Assembly (NCBI GenBank): GCA_964392085.1
Contig: CAYMOV010000054.1
Coordinates: forward strand, 1 to 16,801
Length of the DNA: 16,801 bases
DNA from: CAYMOV01 sp964392085
GTDB lineage: Bacteria; Oederibacteriota; Muellerivitia; Muellerivitales; Muellerivitaceae
Direction: 5' to 3'
Below the pieces are notes generated by a model that worked only from the letters and a program-made list of their open reading frames with translations, made no database searches and had not been told where the DNA came from. Shown here piece after piece: positions 1 to 7,097 of this stretch. The position numbers were made by a program, and so were the translations under genes. Every line of letters begins with the position of its first letter. Position 1 is the first letter of the stretch.

Positions 1-2
1 AG

Positions 3-560
3 GACCGGATCGCCGAACTGGGGGTCGAACAGAAGGCCTCGATCCTCGAGTCCCTCCGGGTCAAGCGGTTCAAGCTCAGGCGCTACGACGTGTTGACCCG
101 GGACATCCAGGTGGAACTCGAGAAGATCCAGCGGAAGGAATTCGACCGGCGCCTCAAGGAACTGGCGCACTTCTACCCCCTGATGGAATGCCTTTACGTC
201 CTGGATGAGGGGGGGCTCCAGGTCACCGACACGGTTTTCCGCGCCCCCGAGGCCCTCCGGCGCCACGGCCGGCTTTTCAACCCGCCCCCCAAGGGCACCG
301 ACCATTCCCTGCGGGACTACTACTTCATGCTCTTCGAGGCGGGGCTGGGAAAGTCCACCTACATCACCGAGCCCTATATCTCCCTAGCCTCGGGGTCCCG
401 CTGTATGACCTTCGCCCGTGTCTTCCGGGACGGGGAGAACCACCGGTTTATGCTCTGCGCCGATATCGACGCCCAGGCCCTGGACCGCCTCCGGGCCGAC
501 GATTCCGGGGACAAACCCCGGAAAAACAGGGGTGTGGGCCCGGAAGTTCCAGAGGCTTAA
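3..560 (+). CDS. PDC/Cache-type sensor-domain protein, 5'-truncated, probable paralog of the downstream EAL protein
   Basis: The reading frame is open from base 3, so the gene starts left of the window; 185 residues are visible. The C-terminal ~110 residues form a small ligand-binding domain of the PDC/Cache or YkuI_C type, with the signature DHSLRDYYFM. The last ~155 residues align with the C-terminus of the next gene, including the L-R-x-K-R-F linker (bases ~51-77) and the motif K-G-[TS]-D-H-S-x-R-D-Y. Because this similarity begins upstream of the GTG at 90, that GTG is probably not the true start. No membrane segment is visible, so the domain is probably cytoplasmic. By analogy with its neighbour the missing N-terminus could be an EAL-like domain; this is inference. 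The tail is rich in Lys, Arg, Gly and Pro and looks disordered. Confidence 0.75.
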   Translation, partial: DRIAELGVEQKASILESLRVKRFKLRRYDVLTRDIQVELEKIQRKEFDRRLKELAHFYPLMECLYVLDEGGLQVTDTVFRAPEALRRHGRLFNPPPKGTDHSLRDYYFMLFEAGLGKSTYITEPYISLASGSRCMTFARVFRDGENHRFMLCADIDAQALDRLRADDSGDKPRKNRGVGPEVPEA

Positions 561-690
561 ACTCCCGATCGTTTGGACCGTTTCCCGGATCAATAACAAC
601 CCGGCAAGCCCGTTTTTGCCCGGCGCCTAGGCCCGTTTTAAAGAAGGGGGTGGCATCCGTGGCCCGGATGGGCTAAACCCTTTCCCGACG

Positions 691-2001
691 ATGTCTCCTG
701 AGGAGCCTTCCCCGTTGCCGACGAATCCCACGCCCGAAGAAAAGCGGCTCACCTTCCAGGAGATCCTGGAGGGCGAGTTCCTGACGGTCCATTACCAACC
801 CGTGGTGTCGGTCAACCCACGCGCCATCGCGGCTTATGAGGGGCTTTGCCGCGGGGTGGACCCCACCACGCTCCGCATCCTCTCGCCCAACGGCCTTTTC
901 GCCTGGGCGGTCCGCGAGGGAAAGACCGTCGAGTTCGACAGGCTTTGCCGAAAGCGGGTGCTCGAGTATTTTCGCGCGGTCCACAAGGAAAATCCCGGCA
1001 TCCTGTTGGACGTCAACCTCGGGCCCACCGGGGTGGCCCCCGGGGCGCAAGCCGTGCTCGCCCTGGTCCCCGAGGTCGAGGCCTGGGGCTTCAAGCCCCA
1101 GGACATCCTGTGGGAAGTCCGGGAATCCCAGGTCAACGACCCGGAGATGCTCCGGGACTTCATCCGGGCGGCCCGCAACGCGGGGTTCCGGGTCGGACTC
1201 GAGGAAGTGGGCGGCCCGGGGAGCCACCCCAATTGGCTGCCCCGGTTGAACCCCGACGTGGTGAAGACCCACCGGTCCCTCTCCCGGGACCTGGAAGACG
1301 ACGCCTACCGGCAGGAAATGGTCCGGGCGATCGGCGCCTTGGCCCACCGGAGCGGTTCCCTCTTGGCGGTGGCGGGTTTGGAGACCGAGGGGGAGGCCCG
1401 GACGGCCCTCAAGCTGGGGGCGGACTGGCTCCAGGGCCACTGGATCGGGGAACCCACGAGGTACGACAAACTCAACGCCTTCCCCAGCCTGGCGGCGCTG
1501 GAGGGGTTGGAGGACCGGCGGAAGTCCGACGACTTGGAACGGTTGCGCACCAAGCGGTTCCACCTCGGGCTTTTCGAGTCCATCCTGGGGGACATCACGG
1601 ATGAGCTGACCCGGGGAGACCGGGAAGGCTTCGAGATGATCCTGCACGGCCAGGTGGCGGTGCACCAGAACCTCCGGGGCTGCTTCGTGGTGGACACCGA
1701 GGGGGTCCAGGTCACCGAATGGGTGGGGCACGCGCCCTCGGGGCCGAAGCGCAACCACCGGGCCTTCCAGCCGTCGGCCAAGGGCTCGGACCATTCCACC
1801 CGGGACTACTTCTACATGATCATGGAGGGCGGCCTTCGCCGGCTCCAGTACGTCTCCGACCCGGCGCTGTCGCGCCTCACGGGACGCCCGGTCCTGACCT
1901 TCGCCACGGCGTTCCAGGACAACCTCGGGACGAGTTACCTTCTGTGCGTGGAAGTGGATGAGGAAACCCTGTCCGAATCCCAGGCCCCAAAGGCCGATTG
2001 A
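691..2001 (+). CDS. EAL-domain protein (probably degenerate) with C-terminal PDC-type sensor domain
   Basis: 436 residues, with no signal peptide or membrane segment. Residues ~22-260 form an EAL (c-di-GMP phosphodiesterase) domain, recognisable from HYQPVVSV at 34-41, E-G-L at 50-52 in place of E-A-L, LDVNL at 106-110, WEVRES at 141-146 and WLQGH at 246-250. Residues ~290-425 form a PDC/YkuI_C-like sensor domain with DHSTRDYFYM, matching the preceding gene. Several catalytic positions differ: the D-D-F-G loop is E-E-V-G (171-174), and A-E-G-V-E-T is V-A-G-L-E-T (227-232), so the first Glu is lost. The metal-ligand Glu50, Asn109, Glu142 and Lys192 remain. I infer weak or absent hydrolysis and possible use as a c-di-GMP-binding effector controlled by a cytoplasmic ligand. 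The start is ATG 691; the nearest purine-rich stretch (AAGAAGGGGG, ~641-650) is far upstream, so the start is moderately certain. Confidence 0.85.
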   Translation: MSPEEPSPLPTNPTPEEKRLTFQEILEGEFLTVHYQPVVSVNPRAIAAYEGLCRGVDPTTLRILSPNGLFAWAVREGKTVEFDRLCRKRVLEYFRAVHKENPGILLDVNLGPTGVAPGAQAVLALVPEVEAWGFKPQDILWEVRESQVNDPEMLRDFIRAARNAGFRVGLEEVGGPGSHPNWLPRLNPDVVKTHRSLSRDLEDDAYRQEMVRAIGALAHRSGSLLAVAGLETEGEARTALKLGADWLQGHWIGEPTRYDKLNAFPSLAALEGLEDRRKSDDLERLRTKRFHLGLFESILGDITDELTRGDREGFEMILHGQVAVHQNLRGCFVVDTEGVQVTEWVGHAPSGPKRNHRAFQPSAKGSDHSTRDYFYMIMEGGLRRLQYVSDPALSRLTGRPVLTFATAFQDNLGTSYLLCVEVDEETLSESQAPKAD

Positions 2002-2032
2002 TTTCCGGTGGCTCCTGGCGGAAAATGCCCCC

Positions 2033-2659
2033 ATGAAAGACCGCCTCGTTCCCGTCCTCACCGCCCTCCTGTTCCTCGTCGTGGGATGCGTGGATATCAA
2101 CCAGAACGTCCAGATCGCCCGGCCCTCCGACACGAACCTCAACCAGGTCGCGACCCTGAAGTGCCCCCTCCGCCCCTATCCCTTCAAGTTGATCAAGGCC
2201 CAGGGCGCTGGGGGGTCCCAGCTGGTGCGTCAGGGACCCACGGGCTGTTTCGACCAGGCGAGCTTCGACACCTATTGGAGCAACCTGACGATCGATCCCA
2301 CCCAGGAGGCCTATACCACCGTCCAGGGCACCACGAAACCCCAGATCGATTGGACCACCCAGCAGGTCCTGTTCGTGCCGGTGGGCCAGGTGGACAACAC
2401 CTGCAAGAAGTTCGCCCCGGTCCGGGTGGACACCGACTGCCTGCAGGTGACGGTTTGGATGTTGAGCTCGACCGAGACCACCAACTGCGAGTCCATCTCC
2501 AGTTATCCGGTGTTCGTCTATGTCCTCTCCAAAACCACCCTGCCCGTGAACTTCCAATGGGACCAGCCGTCGACGCCGACCCCCACCCCGTCGGTTTCCC
2601 CCGAGGCTTCAACCCCGACCCCGACGGCGACCCCCACCGCGACACCCACGACGCCCTAA
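2033..2659 (+). CDS. Lipoprotein with a PrcB_C-like domain and a Pro/Thr-rich tail
   Basis: 208 residues. The frame is open further upstream, but the start must be ATG 2033 because a lipoprotein signal begins there: charged MKDR, a hydrophobic stretch, then the lipobox V-V-G-C with Cys19 as the lipidated residue. The mature part has five more Cys residues. Residues ~75-180 (F-D-x-Y-W, I-D-W..QQVLFVPVG, CLQVTVWM, then a closing Y-P-V-F-V-Y strand pattern) recall the PrcB_C fold of small secreted domains. This resemblance is from memory of the pattern and is weak. The last ~30 residues are a T-P/S-P repeat, likely a flexible tail. The gene begins 31 bases after the EAL gene and is probably co-transcribed with it. 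Specific function unknown. Confidence 0.8.
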   Translation: MKDRLVPVLTALLFLVVGCVDINQNVQIARPSDTNLNQVATLKCPLRPYPFKLIKAQGAGGSQLVRQGPTGCFDQASFDTYWSNLTIDPTQEAYTTVQGTTKPQIDWTTQQVLFVPVGQVDNTCKKFAPVRVDTDCLQVTVWMLSSTETTNCESISSYPVFVYVLSKTTLPVNFQWDQPSTPTPTPSVSPEASTPTPTATPTATPTTP

Positions 2660-2776
2660 CCTGGGGGGCGATCCCCCGGCCAAAAACGCTCAAGTAACGC
2701 CAAAAGAAGAAATTTTTTTGGGTTTAAAGCCGACTCAAAATTGAGAACCTATAACCTAGAACTCGGGATCATTCCA

Positions 2777-3223
2777 ATGAACCGCATGATTCCCGTTCTC
2801 GCGCTATGCCTCGGTCTCCTGTTGGCTTCCCCGGTCCAGGCGAAACATGAGGCGGTCACGATCCCGGTGGTCTTGGCGGACTATTACGGGTTCGCCTACT
2901 ACCAGGCTTTCCGCGACCATGCCTACGGCTACGCCTATCCCACGGCGGCCGTGGACCTTTTGGGCTGGGGAATCGTGGCCCTGAAACACCGCTACTCCGG
3001 GATGTTCCTCGTGAACATGGCGGGGTTGGCCAAGACGGTCTATCCCCTGGCCCGGTTGGCGGGCAAGCCGGACCGGGACATCAGGCGCCGCGCCTGGGTT
3101 TCGGTGGGCACCCACGCCGGGAGCCTGTTGTGGCTCAAGCTCTGGAGCAAGCCGGAGCTCGCGGTCACCAGCTGGGTTCCGGACGCCGGGGGCAACGGGC
3201 TCCGGGTCGCTTGGGCGTTTTAA
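2777..3223 (+). CDS. Small exported protein of unknown function
   Basis: 148 residues. ATG 2777 is chosen over the TTG at 2741 because it opens directly on a classical signal peptide (MNRMIPVLALCLGLLLASPVQA, cleavage after A-Q-A near residue 22). The mature protein is rich in Tyr and Ala at first (D-Y-Y-G-F-A-Y-Y, then Y-G-Y-A-Y), followed by moderately hydrophobic helices at ~55-95 and an R-R-R cluster. It ends in RVAWAF; a terminal aromatic residue after alternating hydrophobics is common in outer-membrane strands, but the protein is too short and too helical to call a barrel. No family recognised. It is separated from the lipoprotein gene by an AT-rich 117-base gap and probably has its own promoter. 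Confidence 0.7.
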   Translation: MNRMIPVLALCLGLLLASPVQAKHEAVTIPVVLADYYGFAYYQAFRDHAYGYAYPTAAVDLLGWGIVALKHRYSGMFLVNMAGLAKTVYPLARLAGKPDRDIRRRAWVSVGTHAGSLLWLKLWSKPELAVTSWVPDAGGNGLRVAWAF

Positions 3224-3414
3224 CGCGGGGGTTTCATTTGAGCCGATCGGTAACCGCGGCGGTGGGCCTTGGGACTTCTTTCCCCATCAAGTTGAAATAA
3301 GTCGTATTCTTGATTCACCGTAGTCCTGGGTTTCACTTGGGGGCATTGAAGGCTTGATCGCGGCATGAATTCGGCCCAGACCCAGGGACATCACGACTTA
3401 AAGGTTTCATCCAG

Positions 3415-3945
3415 GTGTTATTCCAGAAAAAATACCAGCCCCAAGACATCGTACGGCAGCTCATGGGCATCACCGCCATGGACGCGGCCTTCGCAGAACT
3501 CGAGAAGCACCAGGCTGGGGACGCGGTGTTTCCCGTCGAGAAGATCAAGCTGGTCCTGGCCCTCAGCACCACCAACCTGATCCAGACCATGAAGGCGGAA
3601 TTCATCTCGGGGAAACTCGACGAGAAAACCCGCGACGCGATCGCCCAGGAATTCCTGGCGGAATCCTTCCGGCGCCAACCCCTGGTGGATTATAAGAATA
3701 TGGACGACATCGACCGGGGAAGCGCGGTCGTGATGCGGTTCGTGAAGGAGCTCCAGGGGTTCTGGAAGGAGGACGTAGACCCGCAAGGGTCCGGCCCCGG
3801 CCCCCGGTATTACTGCGTGAAGGAAGTGTTGAGACGCATCGGGGGGCCGCAGAACTACGACCTGCACGACCAGCTCTTCGAACTGATGTACCTTTGCCAC
3901 AAGAACTATATCGACTTCTTCAAGGAACTGCTGGGGGAAGATTAG
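3415..3945 (+). CDS. Helical protein of unknown function
   Basis: 176 residues, starting at GTG 3415 with AAAGG about ten bases upstream. There is no signal peptide or membrane segment, so it is probably cytoplasmic. The composition is mostly helical with charged and aromatic residues. Landmarks are MGITAMDAAFAELEKHQ near the N-terminus, VEKIKLVLALSTTNLIQTMK at ~40-60, and a Tyr-rich end with Y-D-L-H-D-Q-L-F-E-L-M-Y-L-C-H. Its GC-rich third codon positions match the neighbouring real genes. I do not recognise the family. It follows a 191-base intergenic gap and precedes a repeat-like intergenic element, so it is probably a single-gene unit. Confidence 0.7.
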   Translation: MLFQKKYQPQDIVRQLMGITAMDAAFAELEKHQAGDAVFPVEKIKLVLALSTTNLIQTMKAEFISGKLDEKTRDAIAQEFLAESFRRQPLVDYKNMDDIDRGSAVVMRFVKELQGFWKEDVDPQGSGPGPRYYCVKEVLRRIGGPQNYDLHDQLFELMYLCHKNYIDFFKELLGED

Positions 3946-3977
3946 CGGTTCAAGCGAAACTTATAAAATCAAGCGTC

Positions 3978-4102
3978 TTTACCACGGCGGCCACAATGAC
4001 CATAATGGGTCAAGTGAATGGATTCGAACCGGTTTTTTCGCCCGTCATCCCGGCTTAATAACAGCAAACCATTGTGTCCATCATGTCCATGGCGGTGATG
4101 GG
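3978..4102. repeat. Intergenic palindromic repeat-like element with 9-base periodicity
   Basis: The left arm (3978-4009) and right arm (4069-4102) are imperfect inverted copies, about 60 bases apart. Each arm is built of 9-base units of the type NCCAYNATG: left ACCACGGCG, GCCACAATG, ACCATAATG; right CCATTGTGT, CCATCATGT, CCATGGCGG. The unit core CCAT-N-ATGG is itself self-complementary. It fills the gap between the two convergent genes ending at 3945 (+) and 4125 (-), where neither gene has a clear T-run terminator. It could act as a transcription stop or be a dispersed non-coding repeat; copy number cannot be judged from one window. Confidence 0.45.
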
Positions 4103-4124
4103 ATTTGTCGGGCCATGTTCAACC

Positions 4125-4826
4125 CTACTTCGACTCTTCCTTCAAGAATGTCTGGAGCCCGCACTCGATCTTGTTTTTCCCGGCCCAGCGGCCCGACCGG
4201 GGGTCCTCGCCGAGCTTGACGGGCCTCGTGCAGGTCTCGGGGGAGCAGCCGATGGACAGGTAGCCCTTCTCCCAAAGCGGATGGTAGGGCAGGTCGTTCG
4301 CCTTCGCGTAATCCCAGAACATCTTGCTGGTCCAGTTCAGGAGAGGGTTGATCTTATAGAGCCCTTCCTTGGACATCTCCACGAACTCCAGGTTTTTCCG
4401 GGTGGAGGCCTGGTCCCGCCGGACCCCCGTGATCCAACCCTTGTAGTCCCCCAGGGCCTTCTGGAAGGGCGCCACCTTGTTGATGGCGCAGCAGGCGTCC
4501 GGGTCCTTCTCGTACAGATTCCCGTTCCTCGCCAGGAACTCCTCATGGGGCATCTCGGGTTCCAGGACCCGGAGGTTCAGCTTCAGCCTCTGGACCAATA
4601 GGTCCCGGTGTTTCAGGGTCTCGGGGAAATGGAACCCCGTGTCGGTGAAAAGCACGGGGATGCCCGGCCAAAGGCGCGTGACGAGGTGGAGGAGAACGGC
4701 GGATTCCGCGCCGAAGGAACTGGAAACCGCCAGGTCGGGCTTGAAGTTCGACAGGGCCCAGTCCAGCGCCGTGGTGGCGCCGGAGGCCTCGAAGCCGCGG
4801 TTCAGTTGTTCCAAGTCGAAGGCCAT
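4125..4826 (-). CDS. cysH: Phosphoadenylyl-/adenylyl-sulfate reductase, Fe-S type
   Basis: 233 residues, a normal length for CysH. The enzyme reduces activated sulfate (APS or PAPS) to sulfite in assimilatory sulfate reduction, in the cytoplasm. The nucleotide-binding loop is SSSFGAES (35-42), followed by F-T-D-T-G-F-H-F-P-E-T (60-70), ITGVRRDQASTR (132-143) and E-C-G-L near the end (catalytic Cys222). Cys112-Cys113 and Cys194/Cys199 match the four Cys of the [4Fe-4S] APS-reductase type, so APS is the more likely substrate. The second pair is C-S-P-E-T-C rather than the usual C-x-x-C, and the final E-C-G-L-H is E-C-G-L-Q. The start is the ATG at 4826, preceded by AGAGGA; the frame runs open far upstream, but nothing there resembles CysH. 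It is divergent from the 6-phosphogluconolactonase gene, and no other sulfur gene lies in the window. Confidence 0.93.
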   Translation of the reverse strand: MAFDLEQLNRGFEASGATTALDWALSNFKPDLAVSSSFGAESAVLLHLVTRLWPGIPVLFTDTGFHFPETLKHRDLLVQRLKLNLRVLEPEMPHEEFLARNGNLYEKDPDACCAINKVAPFQKALGDYKGWITGVRRDQASTRKNLEFVEMSKEGLYKINPLLNWTSKMFWDYAKANDLPYHPLWEKGYLSIGCSPETCTRPVKLGEDPRSGRWAGKNKIECGLQTFLKEESK

Positions 4827-4862
4827 GGGTTCCTCTAGAAAATGGATCGGGGCGATGAGCCC

Positions 4863-4891
4863 ATCATAGGGAGCCGCTGGGGCTGAAGCAA
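4863..4891 (-). promoter_or_regulatory. Candidate sigma70 promoter of cysH
   Basis: On the minus strand, TTGCTT (4886-4891) and TATGAT (4863-4868) are separated by 17 bases. The -10 is a 5/6 match to consensus and the -35 only 3/6. Transcription would start near 4856, giving a leader of about 30 bases with AGAGGA before the ATG. Based on consensus match only. Confidence 0.4.
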
Positions 4892-4967
4892 GGTGAGGGG
4901 GTCCGGGTTTTTCGTGGAAACCGACCGGGCGCCCGATTAGACTGCGTTGAACCACTAGGAGACGCCC

Positions 4968-5846
4968 ATGAAAAAGAAAAAGCAACCCAAGCGGGGACGC
5001 AAATCGGTGAAGCCCCGGTCCAAGGCCAAGACGGCCCCGACGAAACCCAAGCTCGTCACGCCGAAACGCCTGCCGCCCCAGAAGGCCCCACCGTTCCGGC
5101 CGGAAGTGCACGTCGCCCCCGACCTCAACGTTTTGTTCCACGACGTGGCGGACCTGTTCGTCGAGGTGGCCCGCCGTTCCGTGCTGGAATCCGACCGGTT
5201 CACCGTGGCCCTCTCCGGCGGCCAGACGGTCAAGGGTTTTTACCGGCTCCTGGCCCAAGAACCCTTCCGCCGCCAGGTCCCCTGGAAGAAGACCTTCCTG
5301 TTCTGGGGCGACGAGCGGCATGTGCCCCAAGACTCCCTGGACAGCAACTTCAAGCTGGCCTGGGACCACTTCCTCTCGAAGGTGCCCATCCCGAGGGACC
5401 AGGTTTATCCCATGACCAACGGCGCGGGAAAGGTGGAGGCGGCCGGCGAGAAGTACGAGAAGCTCCTCAAGGCCATCTGGGGCTCGAAACAGGTGCCCCG
5501 CTTCGACTTCAACCTCCTGGGGGTGGGGACGGACGGCCACACGGCCAGCCTGTTCCCGGGCAAGCCGGTCCTGGGGGAAACCAAGCGCTGGGCCGTCGGT
5601 TACCCCGTGGATGAGGCCCGGGGTGGCCGGGTCACCCTGACCCTCCCACTCCTCAACGCGGCCCGCATGACCGTGGTGTTGGCCGAAGGGGCCGTCAAGG
5701 CCCGTATCCTGAGGGACGTGCTGGAGGGGAAGTCCCAGCCGCCGAAATACCCCGTCCAGTACCTCCGCCCCACGGCGGGGCGCCTGATCTTCATGCTGGA
5801 CGCCACGGCCGCGGCCTTGACGAAGTGGGATTCGACGAGAGAATGA
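4968..5846 (+). CDS. pgl: 6-phosphogluconolactonase with Lys/Arg-rich N-terminal extension
   Basis: 292 residues. The enzyme hydrolyses 6-phosphogluconolactone to 6-phosphogluconate in the oxidative pentose phosphate pathway. Family motifs are LSGGQTVKGFYRLL (~83-96), FWGDERHVPQDSLDSN (~111-126) and the strong LLGVGTDGHTASLFPG (~183-198). The catalytic domain (residues ~46-285) is of typical size, but it is preceded by ~45 residues holding 18 Lys/Arg, many Pro and no acidic residue. The extension is genuine as far as the sequence shows, because ATG 4968 has a clear AGGAG at 4957-4961. It might bind nucleic acid or polyphosphate, or be a disordered tail; this is open. A bidirectional terminator lies 66 bases downstream. 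Transketolase of the same pathway is encoded at 10381-12399 on the other strand. Confidence 0.93.
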   Translation: MKKKKQPKRGRKSVKPRSKAKTAPTKPKLVTPKRLPPQKAPPFRPEVHVAPDLNVLFHDVADLFVEVARRSVLESDRFTVALSGGQTVKGFYRLLAQEPFRRQVPWKKTFLFWGDERHVPQDSLDSNFKLAWDHFLSKVPIPRDQVYPMTNGAGKVEAAGEKYEKLLKAIWGSKQVPRFDFNLLGVGTDGHTASLFPGKPVLGETKRWAVGYPVDEARGGRVTLTLPLLNAARMTVVLAEGAVKARILRDVLEGKSQPPKYPVQYLRPTAGRLIFMLDATAAALTKWDSTRE

Positions 5847-5912
5847 GTAAAGGCAGCCGTTGGCCTTTTGCCGTTGGCCGATAGCCTCAACAAGGTGAAA
5901 AAAGGCATCAAT

Positions 5913-5953
5913 AAAAAAAGCCCGGCCCCCAGGTGGGGGACCGGGCTTTTTTG
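5913..5953. terminator. Bidirectional Rho-independent terminator
   Basis: A GC-rich hairpin GCCCGGCCCCC / GGGGG-A-CCGGGC with an AGGT loop (about 5920-5946) is flanked by an A-run on the left (5913-5919) and a T-run on the right (5947-5953). It serves both the 6-phosphogluconolactonase gene (+) and the convergent TPR-barrel gene (-), whose stop is at 5963. Confidence 0.93.
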
Positions 5954-5962
5954 TTTAAACGA

Positions 5963-7078
5963 TCAATGGAAAACGGCGATGCCGAACATGGCGGTGAAGC
6001 CGTCCATGGCGGCCTGGGGCTTGAGGTTGGCGGCCGAATAGGCCCCGGGGTTGACCATGGCCGGGCTGTTGTTGGCGATGGTGACCCCGCCCGCGTCGAC
6101 CTGGAGCTCGTTCATGAAGGACTTCATGTACCCGACCCGGCCGTAGAGCCCGATCCGCTCGCTGAACCGGATGGAGCCCTGGAGCGCCCCTTCCACCAAG
6201 AGGCCGCCCGAATGGGCCGTGATGTCGGTCCCGTCGTAGATCGTCCCCTCGGGAAGGACGACGGGGGGCGTATAACCCGGGAGGACGTAGGTGTTGCCGA
6301 AGTCCACGTCGATGGAGCCGTATCCGATCTTCGGGGCGATGGCCAGGGAGAACTTCTTCGTTTGGACGAAATGGAAGGCGCCGCCCACGAGGATCGCCAT
6401 TTGGCTGGTCAGGTTGTTCTTGAAGACCAGGCGGGCCTCCATGAGGGCCGAGAGCCGTGGCTTGAAGTAAAACTCGCCGCCGATCTCACCCCCGACGTAG
6501 GTTTTCGTCCCTTCGGCCTTCCCGAGGGGCAGGCCGATCCGGCCTTCCAAGAAGCCGGACCCGTAGTATTCCCAATCGGAAAGGTCCACGTCCCTCACGC
6601 CGGTCATCTTGTAGGGCAGGAAGGCGGGACCCACCCAAATCACCCATTGGGGGTCCAACAAGGCGGTTTTCGACACGTGGACCGTGGAGAGGGGGGCGAT
6701 GGTGGGGATGGGGGTCGGCCCGACCGCCAAGCTTGACCCCAATGGCGCGGGGGGCAATTCGGGGTGGGCGGCCCTCAGTTTCTCCACGAAGGTCCGGAGC
6801 GGCTGGTTGTCGGGGTGGTCCGCGAGGGAACGGTCATAGGACACCACCGCCTCGGGGAGGCGCTGGAGGCTGTAGAAGCTGTTGCCCAACGCCATGGCGG
6901 ATTGCCAGTGGTGCGGATCCATCTGGAGGGCGGCTTGGTAGTCCTGGACCGCCTTTTCATGCTGGCCTTGTTGGGCCAGGGCCAGTCCCGCGCGGTAGTA
7001 CTCGTCGGCGGTGGCGGCCCAAACCCGTGGTAGGAGGCAGGAAGCCAAGAGGATCAAAAGTAGGCCAAGACGTTTCAT
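5963..7078 (-). CDS. Exported TPR protein with predicted outer-membrane beta-barrel domain
   Basis: 371 residues. The N-terminus is a signal peptide with likely cleavage after V-W-A (residue 22); L-A-S-C at 11-14 could also be read as a lipobox, so lipidation is possible. Residues ~24-93 hold two TPR units (ALAQQGQHEKAVQDYQAAL..DP, then G-N-S-F-Y-S-L-Q-R-L-P-E-A). A Pro-rich linker with PTPIPTIAPL follows at ~120. Residues ~140-371 consist of alternating Gly/aromatic strands (YVGGEIGGEFYF, ILVGGAFHFVQ, GLYGRVGYM) ending in F-G-I-A-V-F-H, consistent with a small outer-membrane barrel. The start has AGGGGTG just upstream. It is the last gene of the minus-strand envelope block, 124 bases after the PorV-like gene. 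Role unknown; TPRs suggest protein-protein contacts in the periplasm. Confidence 0.8.
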   Translation of the reverse strand: MKRLGLLLILLASCLLPRVWAATADEYYRAGLALAQQGQHEKAVQDYQAALQMDPHHWQSAMALGNSFYSLQRLPEAVVSYDRSLADHPDNQPLRTFVEKLRAAHPELPPAPLGSSLAVGPTPIPTIAPLSTVHVSKTALLDPQWVIWVGPAFLPYKMTGVRDVDLSDWEYYGSGFLEGRIGLPLGKAEGTKTYVGGEIGGEFYFKPRLSALMEARLVFKNNLTSQMAILVGGAFHFVQTKKFSLAIAPKIGYGSIDVDFGNTYVLPGYTPPVVLPEGTIYDGTDITAHSGGLLVEGALQGSIRFSERIGLYGRVGYMKSFMNELQVDAGGVTIANNSPAMVNPGAYSAANLKPQAAMDGFTAMFGIAVFH

Positions 7079-7097
7079 CAGAACACCCCTCGTTTAT

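Noticed and set aside
673..2142. Long open frames opposite real genes, such as 673-2142 (-), 7011-8576 (+) and 11119-12174 (+)
   Set aside because: They are antisense shadows of well-supported genes, caused by high GC, and their translations show low-complexity Gly/Pro/Arg composition with no family features.
2660..2679. GC-rich hairpin just after the lipoprotein gene
   Set aside because: The stem is short with a bulge and is followed by A residues, not a T-run, so it is not a convincing terminator.
2734..2745. Small palindrome CTCAA-AA-TTGAG before the 2777 gene
   Set aside because: Too short and in AT-rich sequence; no matching promoter spacing could be established.
3365..3580. 71-codon frame starting at ATG 3365
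   Set aside because: It overlaps the better-supported 3415-3945 gene in another frame, and its translation is Ser/Thr/Arg-rich like a frame shadow.
4010..4035. GGATTCGAACC, the reverse complement of a tRNA T-loop sequence
   Set aside because: The T-stem does not pair, and no acceptor, anticodon arm or CCA could be built around it on the minus strand.
5857..5879. 9-base direct repeat CCGTTGGCC, copies 14 bases apart
   Set aside because: Only two short copies in a GC-rich gap; no flanking structure suggests a mobile element or operator.
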